Assembly: GCA_018292915.2 (NCBI GenBank)
Contig: JACVVK020000088.1
Coordinates: 157,501 to 221,500 of the forward strand
Source: Batillaria attramentaria
Lineage: Eukaryota; Mollusca; Gastropoda; Batillariidae
Length of the DNA: 64,000 nucleotides
Reading direction: 5' to 3'
Under the pieces are notes generated by a model. That model did no database searches, was not told where the DNA came from, and worked only from the letters and a program-made list of their open reading frames with translations. How positions within the stretch are numbered: the first letter of the stretch is position 1; the number at the start of each line of letters is the position of its first letter. Position numbers and translations under genes: made by a program. Shown here piece after piece: positions 45,901 through 54,302 of this stretch.

Positions 45901-47646
45901 ATTAGATGGTGGCATTCAATGAGGGTCATAACTCTGACAAATGCATTTCTACCTTGGAGTTGCATCCTAGGAAGTTTCCTGGCCATCAAAAGAAACAGTA
46001 CACTTGCCATGTAATGGTGTAAATGAGACTAGGACTTAATCTTCCATGTGCATTTTACAAGTGACAAGAGGCAAGTGTACTCCACCAGTCCTTGGTCGAA
46101 CAGTTTAAGAAACCTGTGCTCACAGTGGAAAAAACAAATCCCTCACAAAAAATATTTACGTGGCCACTGTATATACCGCCAGTCCAGCTATTCACCCATC
46201 GATGCATTCATCAAGACCAGTTTTGCAAAGTACAGTAGAATCTTAGTTTAGCGACGTCTTGACTGAGCAACCGTCTTTCGTTCATAACTGCTTTTGTCCG
46301 GCATGGATGGTTTTTCTTCTTTACTGCATCTTCAAATACTGACCATCTGCAGTACGCAACTTAAGACCATTATTCTGCTGGCAAAACGACCCCCTGTCTC
46401 TCTTGTTGGTGACCACCTCTGGCTTTGTCTGCGCTGCCGATTTACCACCGACCACCCACAGCACAATCCCCGACAATACCGGAGGCCACACGCAACCACC
46501 GTCAAAGGCCAATTATCACATTGATACAGTTGGAAGTCCTAGTGCCACCTAAACACAACTGCAGTGAAGCGGGTGGTGATCACCTCATCCGGTTTAAGTG
46601 TCAGTTCCATTGTCCCTTACACCTGTCAAATCACTGACCATTGTTTTCACACCTGAGACACCCTTTCGTGCGTGTGAACGTGTGTCTTTGTGCGTGTGTG
46701 TGAATTAAGGCAGATATTTGATAGATATGATGTCATTACTAATCCTTGTTTTTGTGTTTGACAATAAAGAATACGTAAACTGAAGAAAATCAACGCGGAG
46801 AGCCGCAAAGTCATAGCAACGACTTTTTCAAACAAACTTGAAGTGATGGTCGCTAAACTTAGGTTCTACTGTAGTTCATTCTGAGTGCCAAAACAGATTA
46901 CTGCTTATATTTTAATGACCAGCATAGTTTCATGGAACTGAAGGCTCAGAAATTATCACTGGGGTACAACTAGAGTGCAGCTAATAATTCTGGAGAATCA
47001 AATTTTCACTTTTAATCGTTTGTGCACCTTCATTGAGAGCTGGCAATATGAAATATGGGTGGCCTAATATGGGTTTTATATCTCATTTTGTGCATGACAC
47101 ACTTGTCTCAGAATAAGTGAGCTTTTCAGTTTTCAAGGTTTAATGGTAACCAAGCTTGAACTTGAAGTCTGTCCTGTTTTGAGTAAAATAGACTCTAGTT
47201 TCCTCGCCTGTAGCGAGCAAAAAAAGAGCTTGTGCACAAGCACTTGTCCATATGACAAACATGGAGCTAATCTATCGTAGCCATTTGACTGACCGTGCAT
47301 ATCGTACATCAGCTGACACTGTCACCCATACTATTTACTCCAAAACCCTGAAACTGCTAAAGTTCGCTTATGCCGAGACAATTATTATTAAATGTGTCAT
47401 TCAGAAAATGATGACAGTAATATTAGGTCACTCTATACCTGATCTTTATTTCGTACTGACAGCTCTAAATGTGTCAGCACAAATAGACTAGGAGCAAAAA
47501 TTGTAGTCTCTGAAAGTAATTTTCTGAACCGCACTCCAGTTCCGAAAGTCAACCATGAACCTCTTACTCGATTCAGAAACAGGGTGCCCATAACCCCGCG
47601 ATCGGACCCGGCTTTGAGGAAATTCTCGTTCTTTTCGTTCTGCCAT
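19364..47646 (-). CDS. RNF123: RNF123/KPC1 E3 ubiquitin ligase (36 exons)
   Basis: Exons, 5' to 3': 47568-47646, 44855-44951, 44084-44276, 43809-43863, 43367-43452, 43046-43132, 42728-42795, 42427-42552, 34877-34994, 34469-34597, 34122-34247, 33670-33762, 33356-33429, 33047-33149, 32145-32241, 31239-31291, 30969-31040, 30510-30636, 30171-30272, 29885-29968, 29391-29500, 29084-29167, 28167-28274, 26300-26477, 25974-26048, 25408-25495, 25134-25221, 24255-24345, 22602-22741, 21945-22133, 21578-21653, 21223-21307, 20838-20959, 20459-20550, 19836-19921, 19364-19496. Phases join into 1237 residues (human about 1314). SPRY spans about 115-263 ([28 protein letters not shown]); a C3HC4 RING ends at C1209. 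In mammals it is the catalytic subunit of the KPC complex, which ubiquitinates p27Kip1. Exon 1 (MAERKERE) is inferred from ATG, donor and phase. The exon 16 donor is uncertain by a few codons. Confidence 0.93.
22742..22766 (-). repeat. (CA)n on +, i.e. (UG)n in RNF123 pre-mRNA, at an acceptor
   Basis: The dinucleotide run abuts the 3' splice site of exon 29 (acceptor ends GTGTGCGCAG). It serves in place of a normal polypyrimidine tract. Confidence 0.75.
22858..24227 (-). repeat. tRNA-headed SINE, family B, split by a DNA transposon
   Basis: 22858-23225 is the SINE body and most of the tRNA-like head. 24194-24227 completes the head (CACTAGACCACCGACCGCCC on the + strand). Together they match the uninterrupted copy at 28600-28995 in inverse orientation. 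The copy sits in RNF123 intron 28. Confidence 0.88.
23226..24193 (-). mobile_element. TTAA-flanked piggyBac-like non-autonomous transposon (968 bp)
   Basis: It is flanked by TTAA at 23222-23225 and 24194-24197. The ends are imperfect inverted repeats (CTTTTTTGCTACGCG / CTTTTTCGCACCGCG). The SINE that it interrupts rejoins exactly when it is removed. On the minus strand a short acidic stretch ([18 protein letters not shown], near 23760-23820) resembles the acidic N terminus of piggyBac transposases but is closed by stops. Kolobok elements also use TTAA, so the superfamily is a best guess. Confidence 0.78.
25223..25264 (-). repeat. (CA)n at the exon 27 acceptor of RNF123
   Basis: The run lies directly upstream (in transcript sense) of the acceptor TTTGTGCAG of exon 27. 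In RNA it is a (UG)n tract. Confidence 0.75.
25667..25741. repeat. Two tandem copies of a 37-bp unit
   Basis: ACTGATTTCACCCTGATCCC... occurs twice, head to tail. A second, looser tandem pair of about 47 bp (CTCTGAAATGTAAAT...AAGCATTACTG) follows at 25829-25924. Both are in RNF123 intron 25. Confidence 0.7.
26476..27692 (-). repeat. 44-bp minisatellite array, about 28 units, made of splice-acceptor copies
   Basis: The unit on + reads about GCTGACTGCAGTAGCAAAGT + AAATATGGGGGAGGTCCGTATGCA in two parts. In RNF123 sense each unit is a C/T-rich stretch ending TACTGCAG|TCAGC. The terminal, slightly shortened unit supplies the real acceptor of exon 24 (TTTACTGCAG|TCAAAACAG). Units differ mainly at CpG/CpA and in one 7-bp part. 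All three minus frames stay open over 650-780 bp, because 44 is not a multiple of 3 and the unit lacks stops. The long translated frames are a consequence of this, not evidence of a separate protein. Confidence 0.92.
28600..28995 (+). repeat. tRNA-headed SINE, family B, intact copy
   Basis: The head has an A box (TGGTCTAGTGG) and a B box (GGTTCGAGCCC). The body contains GTGCTTTGGAAATGTTCAGC and ends with AAAGCGCCTATATTAATGCG followed by (ATT)n. It lies in RNF123 intron 22, antisense to the gene. Confidence 0.87.
29652..29828 (-). repeat. tRNA-headed SINE, family A, with 13-bp target duplication
   Basis: This minus-strand copy of the 14256 family is flanked by perfect 13-bp direct repeats (CATAGGACAAGGG, 29639-29651 and 29829-29841). 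That is the signature of LINE-machinery retrotransposition. It lies in RNF123 intron 20. Confidence 0.9.
31152..31196 (-). repeat. (CA)n in RNF123 intron 16
   Basis: A run of about 22 CA units lies some 40 nt downstream of exon 16 in transcript sense, where it becomes (UG)n. Confidence 0.85.
31630..31943. mobile_element. MITE with about 34-bp terminal inverted repeats
   Basis: The left end CACGATCATGGTTTCGGGTC is matched in reverse complement by the right end (CACGACCATGGTTTCGGGTC), and pairing continues to about 34 bp. Two internal copies of TTTAGGGTAGCAACT are present. No coding. It lies in RNF123 intron 15. No clear target duplication was found. Confidence 0.78.
32405..32548 (-). repeat. 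tRNA-headed SINE, family A, truncated
   Basis: The body and most of the tRNA-like head match the 29652 copy. The A-box end is lost after about 32545. Confidence 0.8.
32600..32945. repeat. Unclassified repeat with TTTCGGCT and GCCGA motifs
   Basis: TTTCGGCT/GCCGA elements recur in both orientations (near 32630-32700 and 32870-32930) between A/T homopolymers. It looks like a degenerate mobile-element fragment. No coding is seen. Confidence 0.4.
33150..33355 (-). other. RNF123: U12-type AT-AC intron 13 of RNF123 (206 bp)
   Basis: In transcript sense the donor is ATATCCTTT. The branch site TTCCTTAAT stands about 10 nt before the terminal AC (ATCTGTAC|G). Only this splice gives SSVLFDKLKFP, matching the conserved VLFD of RNF123. 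A GT-AG alternative gives an extra YP pair and still needs an AC acceptor. Confidence 0.88.
33552..33599 (-). repeat. (CA)n followed by (CT)n in RNF123 intron 12
   Basis: A run of about 24 CA units is followed on + by CTCTCCCTCTCTCTC. In the transcript it is (GA)n then (UG)n, inside the 240-nt intron 12. Confidence 0.85.
34437..34468 (-). repeat. (CA)n forming the exon 10 splice donor of RNF123
   Basis: Exon 10 ends CTG and the intron begins at once with GTGTGTGTGT. The donor is therefore the first unit of the microsatellite, and length changes cannot be separated from the splice site. Confidence 0.8.
35978..41627 (-). pseudogene. LINE endonuclease-reverse transcriptase, broken ORF2
   Basis: 41627-41145 is an APE-type endonuclease (MNCQGLG, RDTHF, NLYGPN, GGDWN). 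41136-40789 completes it (LDYYLVS, YRTDHS). About 40823-40042 is the linker and RT start ([28 protein letters not shown]). After the insertion, 38035-37543 continues with [19 protein letters not shown] and [13 protein letters not shown]. 37536-37303 carries the catalytic YADD. 37343-36855 and 36790-35978 hold the C-terminal region with [18 protein letters not shown], the CCHC-like motif of Tx1/L1-type LINEs. At least three frameshifts or stops plus the insertion make it inactive. Confidence 0.87.
38036..40040. mobile_element. 'Family X' element, copy A, inserted in the LINE
   Basis: The LINE frame breaks after PKEYI and resumes at NWRPIS, with TTTAT duplicated at both junctions. The left end is a hairpin (GTTGTTTCCAT/ATGGAAACAAC). 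The right end is GGAAACAACATATTGGGCTG...GCCATCTTG, shared with copy B at 3118-3160. Inside are two tandem duplications (about 38270-38520 with 38570-38820, and 39020-39130 with 39330-39440). No coding capacity is seen, so it is non-autonomous; the superfamily is unknown. Confidence 0.75.
41848..41892. repeat. (GTGTA)n pentamer repeat
   Basis: About eight copies of TAGTG head to tail, next to the 5' side of the LINE. Confidence 0.85.
42843..42906 (+). repeat. (GT)n microsatellite
   Basis: An uninterrupted run of about 32 GT units in RNF123 intron 6. Its orientation is opposite to the other runs in this gene: the transcript has (CA)n. Confidence 0.9.
46233..46871. mobile_element. Pogo/Tigger-like MITE (639 bp)
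   Basis: Terminal inverted repeats start CAGTAGAATCTTAGTTTAGC on the left and CAGTAGAACCTAAGTTTAGC on the right (read inward). They are flanked by TA at 46231-46232 and 46872-46873. CAGT termini with a TA duplication fit the Tc1-mariner-pogo group. No intact transposase. It lies in RNF123 intron 1. Confidence 0.85.
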
Positions 47647-48195
47647 AGTAAGATTGCATCGGGCCTGCCCAAATTGACCTCAGCTTCGCTTTTGGCAACG
47701 GCTTGGTTGATCACAGGCTCGAGGAAGTCGCCATATTAGTAATACCGCACCCAATTTGTAAGGATGTAAACAAAAACAAAAACAAGCAAACAAAACAACT
47801 GTGACCAGGATGAAAGTTTTTGGTCAGATTTTGGGGTAAAAGTAAAGTGAGAAAGACTGATTAAAATTGGTGACATGTCAATAACGATGTCATTTCATTC
47901 TGCGCGAAGTTGTAATGAGGTGTACGAATATATTTGCATATTATCAACAAAATCGTTTCCAAACATTTGTGGTACTAGTTTGGGCTTATTGTAAATACTT
48001 ATCCTCTAATGTTTACAACTTTCTGCCGAATTCTTTAAGAGAAGTGATCTGGTTTGCATTTGGGTGCTTTGTTTGGATGTAGTGCGCGCATATTCCTACG
48101 CTGAGGAAGTAGCCATCTTGAAAGTCTGCTGCCCGGCGTACGTCGGTGGGTGTTGCTGGTCCTGTCAACGCAGGTGACGATTACTAAGCTCAAAC
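47647..48195. promoter_or_regulatory. Bidirectional promoter region, RNF123 / GDI
   Basis: The two start codons face away from each other, 549 bp apart. Two copies of GAGGAAGTNGCCATNTT occur in the same orientation: 47721-47737 near the RNF123 start and 48103-48119 near the GDI start. Each joins an ETS-type core (GGAAGT) to a YY1-type core (GCCAT). No TATA box is apparent. Confidence 0.55.
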
Positions 48196-51100
48196 ATGGA
48201 TGAAAAATACGACGTTATCGTCCTAGGAACTGGACTTAAAGTGAGTGAAGAGTATATCTGTGTGCATATGATCAAGACTTGCTGTACTGTATTGGTAACA
48301 TTTTATTATAGCAGCTTAATTCACCTTTTTCCTTCTTTTTCTCTCCTGTCTTGTGCGCCAACCCGATCAATGGCATGCAAACCTGCTTTCGTGCATGTTG
48401 CCATTCATATAAAATATTTCCCCTTAACAGATCTGAAAAACGGCGAAAAGGGTGTTATACGTGTTTAAGTAGGTGAGGTGGTTATTGCTTTGGCTTGTGT
48501 TCGAGTTCGTATTCTTCCTAGTTTAGCTCGGCAGGGGGTGTGTGCCTTGAGGACAGTCGGCCGGACAAGCTGCGACTATCTCGTAATGCCCACCACTACA
48601 ACTACAAGACAACCCGATGTTCATATTCCTCTTTTTTTTTTATTTCAGTTGACACAGACAGACACAGTTGACGGGGCATTGTTTTTTACAGCCATATGTA
48701 TGATTTTCAGGATTGGTGAAATTGTTACTGTCTGATAAGTTATAGAACTTTGTAGTAAAACGGTAAGCAACGGTCCTACTAATTACCGAAAACAACCGTA
48801 AACAACTCGTAATACGGATAGAACGCGGTTAAAACATAGAAATAACAACACACAAAAATGATTAAAGGTGAACAAAGAGGCGGCCTTAAAAAAGCTAAAA
48901 GAAAAAAGATGATATTGCAGAAAATAACCAGTCCGGACCAGAGTCGCTTCCCGTGGGAGACATGTTCATTTCGTCCTGTTCTCTTGAAGTGAATAAGTAC
49001 TTTTTTCCTTTTAACTAGTTTAAGGCCTCTTTTTTCACCTTTAATCGTGTTTGTGTGTTGTTATTTCTATGTTTTAACTGCGTTCTACCCACATTAAGAG
49101 TTGTTTTCGGTAATTCCGCGGTTGCCGGTTACGAAAAGTCGGGTGCTCTCCAGCGCCGGAGACGCGAACGGTCCACCTGAGGTGGGCTACGCATGCGATG
49201 GCGAGCAACGTGAGCGTTTCGACCGGCGGAGATGTTCGCGATAAAATTAAATCAATGAAAGTTCCTGAACTGAAAAAAAATATCTGAAAGACAGGGGCGT
49301 GCGTTTAAGTGGCTACACAAAAGCGCAGCTTATCGCTCTAGGCAGTCTAGCCCTTGAAGCACTGAGATCGGCAGTCGCTTCAACCGAGAGGTAGGCGGTG
49401 TAAAGGTCAAGTCGGCCTGTGACTTGTGGCTTGCCACTAATTTTTATTCAAGCATTTTGGCTGTTTATCAGTGCGAACTGAACTTTTGCTTGGAAATGAA
49501 AGTCTTTCTTTCTTGATTTTTGGTTCCATAACGATTGTGTTCAAACAATGTAGGTACCGGGACAGAATTTGTCCGCTTGTTCCCGACGAAATGGCGGTTG
49601 CACACGCTAGGCCACCGAGACGGGTCGGCGTTCAGCCTTCGAATCGCTTTTATCCACAAATTTCTTGAAACTTTTGAAGAAAAGGGCTCAAACTGAACGA
49701 TCTCACCATTAGGTAAGACCCTCTCTGGGAATTTCTCCAGCTTATCTGATTTTCTCGAGCCATTTTGGCAGCCGATCGCAACGCAGTGGTAGTGCGGCAT
49801 CGTGTGTGACTCGAGTAGCCCACATGCCGAGTCTATTAAGCCTTGTCTCGGTCCAAAATCGCGCACGTTCACGCATGTTCACGCGCTATAACGAGAATCG
49901 GCAACAAGGCCATTAGTAGGACCCGTATGCAATGGTATGAATGGTAAGATAGCAGGTTTCAAAACCTGCACAAACGAAGTCAGGTGACGAAACATTCACA
50001 AAACGACAGTGACACTGACAGCTCTCTGCATCCCCCTTCAACACACACACACACTGGTGCACACTCCAAACGATTCTCAAGTTGCATTGTTCGCAGCACA
50101 GTAGAGGCTCTAGCGACTTAAGATCCATTTTGTTTGTTGTCAGCGAAACAGGGATGGATTTAACTGGTAATTACCGGTAAAAATAGTGGTTTGAAAAGGA
50201 AAATACTGGTTGGAAGATCAGTAGCCGGTAGAACCAGGGCTGAGCTTTAGCGGGCGCCTGAGGCGCCTAAAAATCACGTCAGGCTCCCTCGGATCACAGT
50301 TTCAATCGCCCGGCTGGCGCCTAGATATTTCCCGGCCTGATCGGTAGATTCCGCTTACTGACACACCTGCACTGGACTGGTAATACGCGGCAATACACAC
50401 GTACGCCGTCGATGAACCCGCTGACCGCCTCAGCGTCCAGAGCTCTCATTTCACCATCGCGCAGACTGGTCTAAAAAGTAGCACAGATACAGCAAAATTT
50501 CTCATCAGAGTCGGGCTCCTTGAAAAATTGTTGGGCTCCCTCAACTTCCCTGGTTGGGAGCCCGACTGGCTCCTTAGTCGGGCTTGCTAAATCTCAGCCC
50601 TGTAGAACCTACCGGTTCTTATTTTGTTTGACTGGTTTCAAAAATAAAGGAAAAGCGAGAGGAAAAAGTCTCTGAGTCAGAGAGAGAGAGAGCCGTGCCG
50701 AGATGTAGTAGTGAGTGTATGACGCCTGTCATTTAATTAATTGACAAACACCGTAACAGTTACAGTTAGCAATTAACTTATCACTGCATTTGTCGGCAGA
50801 TTTTCGGTGGCAAAATTAGTTACTGGTTTCCGTGACTGGCCTACCGGTTCGCATGCGAGGTGGTTTGTTTACTGTGATGTCGTACTGGTTTGGAAAATGC
50901 CTAGCGCGATCACTGGCGAACCATGGTCAGTAGTTTTGGCTCATGTTACTTTCATGAGATTTTTCAGTATGTGTGCCATATCATCAAACCTGTGTCGGTG
51001 GCCAGATTAGCCATAGTATTACTACTAAATAGTAAAACTGTACACGCACCAAACTGATTGCTGGTTACCAGTACGTCCTGTTTCACTTAAAATTTGTCTG

Positions 51101-54100
51101 GAAAGGTCTTGCTTATCATTCCAGGAATGCATCCTCAGTGGCATGTTGTCTGTGGATGGCAAGAAGGTTCTGCACATGGATAGAAACAAGTACTACGGTG
51201 GAGAGAGTGCCTCCCTTACACCTCTGCAGGATGTAAGAATCTTGGCTTCAGATTTGCTTGTTCACTTGTTTTATCTAGATTACCATTACAACCTTATGTT
51301 TTGACTGTCCTTACTTTCAACCACAGTGCAACATGTATCCGGAAAAGTTAATTTGGAGGAAAATGTCTCCTTACTTTTCAACCAGGCACCAAAAATCTAT
51401 TGCAGAAAATTCTGAGCTTATCCCAGTCAGATACACCGTTATGTGGATCCGACGCCTTTATTTGTTAGAGTAACAAAAACTAACATGTCTCTATTAGTAA
51501 TACTCAGTTGCGCTTTCATATTGGACTTATTCATGTCATCATCGTTGTATAAGAGGCAGTAGTAAAATTAATAAGCCTTACAAGGTACTAGATACAGAAA
51601 CTATACTGGTCCGCAAAAGTTAAGGGCCGGCCCTTGTTTTCAGTAGCTTTACATATATTTATTTTACACTAACATCGACGACGTTGAAAATGACTCAAGT
51701 TGGGCTACGCTGCAACTTTGCTTAGTGCTGCATGTGCCCAAACCTGTTTTGCAGACATTGCAGTTAAGCAACAGTGTTTTCAGCGGCGCCGAAAATGTTG
51801 CAAATTCAAGAGAATTTTACGAAAGTTTTGTCGTTTTTAGCTGAAGAAGCAGTGCCGCTGCAGGCTTCTGGCATATTGCACGTGCATGCCATGTCCCTAG
51901 TGAACCCTGCTCAGCAAACGTTTGACACGAATGGGTATTTAAGGGCGGCAACCAGGGCTCTCAATAAGCATGCCTCCATGACAGAGACTTTCAACACTTG
52001 ATCGTGGACGGGCGCTGGGATGGCTTCAAGATGGAACTTCCGGCCGAGAAGTCGCCAGACGGCTTGGAGTGAGCCACTCCGTCATCCAACGTCTGCACGA
52101 ACGCTTCCAGGCCACCGGAAGTGCGGATGAACGGCCCCGCTCCGGACGCCCACGAGCAATGAACCAGCGCAACGACCGTTACCTTCAGCTGTTGGCGCTG
52201 CGTGACCGGACCATCACTGCCAGGACCCTCAGAAGCAACCTGAGGACAGCCACCAACATTATCATCTCCCAAGACACCGTCGAGCGACGCCTGCACGAAG
52301 TGGACCTCCACTCAAGGGTCCCTGCCGTCCGTATACCGCTGACACCACGTCATCGCCGAGCTCGGATGGCGTTCTGCCGCAACCACCAGCGCTGGAACAG
52401 GCAGCAGTGGGACAGAGTCCTGTTCACCGATGAGTCTCGGTTCACTTTGTCGAACAGTGATGCCCGGAGGCGCGTGTGGCGATGTGTAGGCGAGCGATAC
52501 ATCGATGCTTGCGTCCAAGAGCACGACCGGTATGGAGGGGGGTCCGTGATGGTGTGGGGAGGCTTTCATCTCCATGGGAGGACTCCTCTGTACCTCATCC
52601 GAGGCAACCTGACCGGCGTGAGGTACAGAGATGAGATTGTCAGGACGATCATCATCCCTACTCTGCGGGCCATGGGACGTGGCTCCTGTCTACAGGACGA
52701 TAACGCCACCCCTCACCGTGCTGTGGTGGTGAGGGACTTCTTGCAGCGGCAGCAAGTGGTCCGCATGGACTGGCCAGCCCGATCCCCAGACCTGGCTCCC
52801 ATTGAAAACCTGTGGGACATTCTGGGACGCCGGGTAGTGGACAATCACCCCCACCCCACAGATGCTGCTCAGTTATTCCAGTTCCTGCAGCAGGAGTGGC
52901 ACGCCATCCCGCAACAGATGCTGCAGAACCTTGTCCACTCGATGCGGCAACGGGTGGTGGACTGTCTGGCAGCAAATGTGAAATGGTGGCCACACCAGTT
53001 ATTGGACAGAACAGGAACGAACTGACCGGACTTGCAACTTTTCAGAAGGGGGGTGGGGTGCTTCTGACGGATGTAAATCGAATGAATTTTGACATGTCAA
53101 TGGAATTTTTCGTATCAATTGATGGCTTTAATGGTAAATTAAATCATTCTGTAAGTCGAAGGTGTTTTCTTGTTTTGGTTTGCTTTTGAGAGAGGAATGT
53201 TTTCCTGGCCCTTAACTTTTGCGGACCAGTATACCTGCATGGAACTTATTACTTTGGTTGTCTTTGGTGACAGGTGTAGGATGGTTTGTTTTTACTGTAA
53301 ATTCTGATTTTAAGATATATATATAACTATGTGCAGGTCTAGCATATAACGCTGCGAAAGAAATTGTTTGGCAAATGCATGAATTATGTGCCTTCGGAAG
53401 TGTTTTCTATAAATTTTTTACTACAAGCCCTGAAGCCCATGTTCAGGTCAAGGAGGGTCAGACTCAGAGCAGGTGTTGTTCTGTTAAGTTACCTTACGTA
53501 GGCTCGATTGTGTTTGTGGCTGAGTAGCACCAGTTGCAATGAAAGAAAAGCATATCAGAGTTTCTTAGTGCCTAATTGTTTCAAATTAACCCTAAACCCT
53601 AACTTAGAAGCTGCAGAGTTATTAACCCAAAAAATGTTACGCCCAAATGGAGCATCATTTCATTCATTCAGCGTAAGAGCATTGACAGTGGCGCCTTCAC
53701 CCCTACCATCCACACCCCGCCTTTACTTTCAGCTCACATCTAGTTACGTATGTATACTGTACTTTAATGCTAGCATTCTTTCTGTCAATGTGTGGAATAT
53801 GTAGAGATGGTTTGTCCCCTCCCCCCCCAAAAAAAAAAAAAAATAAAAAAAAATCAGCTTCTCTCAAAACTTCATCTTCATCTTGATACTTGACACCACA
53901 TTTGTCTCCCTGTCACCAGCCTTATGCATCTTCCAGGTTTCATGTAAAAATTAATTCAGTTGGGGAAATCACAACACAAATAGGGAAACCACAAGACATG
54001 AGCAAGCATCCTCTGTCACAGTGTCAGAAGACTGCGTCAGTGCGGCTGACGTCAAATGTTTCGTTCACAGATTTGACGTCGTATCCCCTGGGGAGGCGGG

Positions 54101-54268
54101 GTGGCCGAATGGTAGAGCGTTGGACTTCCAATGCTTGGGGCGTGAGTTCGAATCCCAGCTGGGGCCAGATATTCGTGCTAGCTTTTTCATCGTTGCCCCG
54201 CCTTTGATATCACCCGCATGTGGTGGAAAATGACGTTAAACCTTCAAACACCCTCTCTCTCTCTCTCA

Positions 54269-54302
<34 letters not shown>

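Larger units (their letters stand above)
48771..49925. mobile_element. Fold-back transposon with SAP and THAP coding (1155 bp)
   Basis: Ends read CGGTCCTACTAAT (left) and CGGGTCCTACTAAT (right, inward), flanked by TAAGCAA and TATGCAA, a possible 7-bp target duplication with one mismatch. A pair of arms about 120 bp long (48781-48907 and 49000-49117) is inverted around a 90-bp loop, so the left third can fold. It lies in GDI intron 1. The superfamily is not recognised. Confidence 0.62.
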
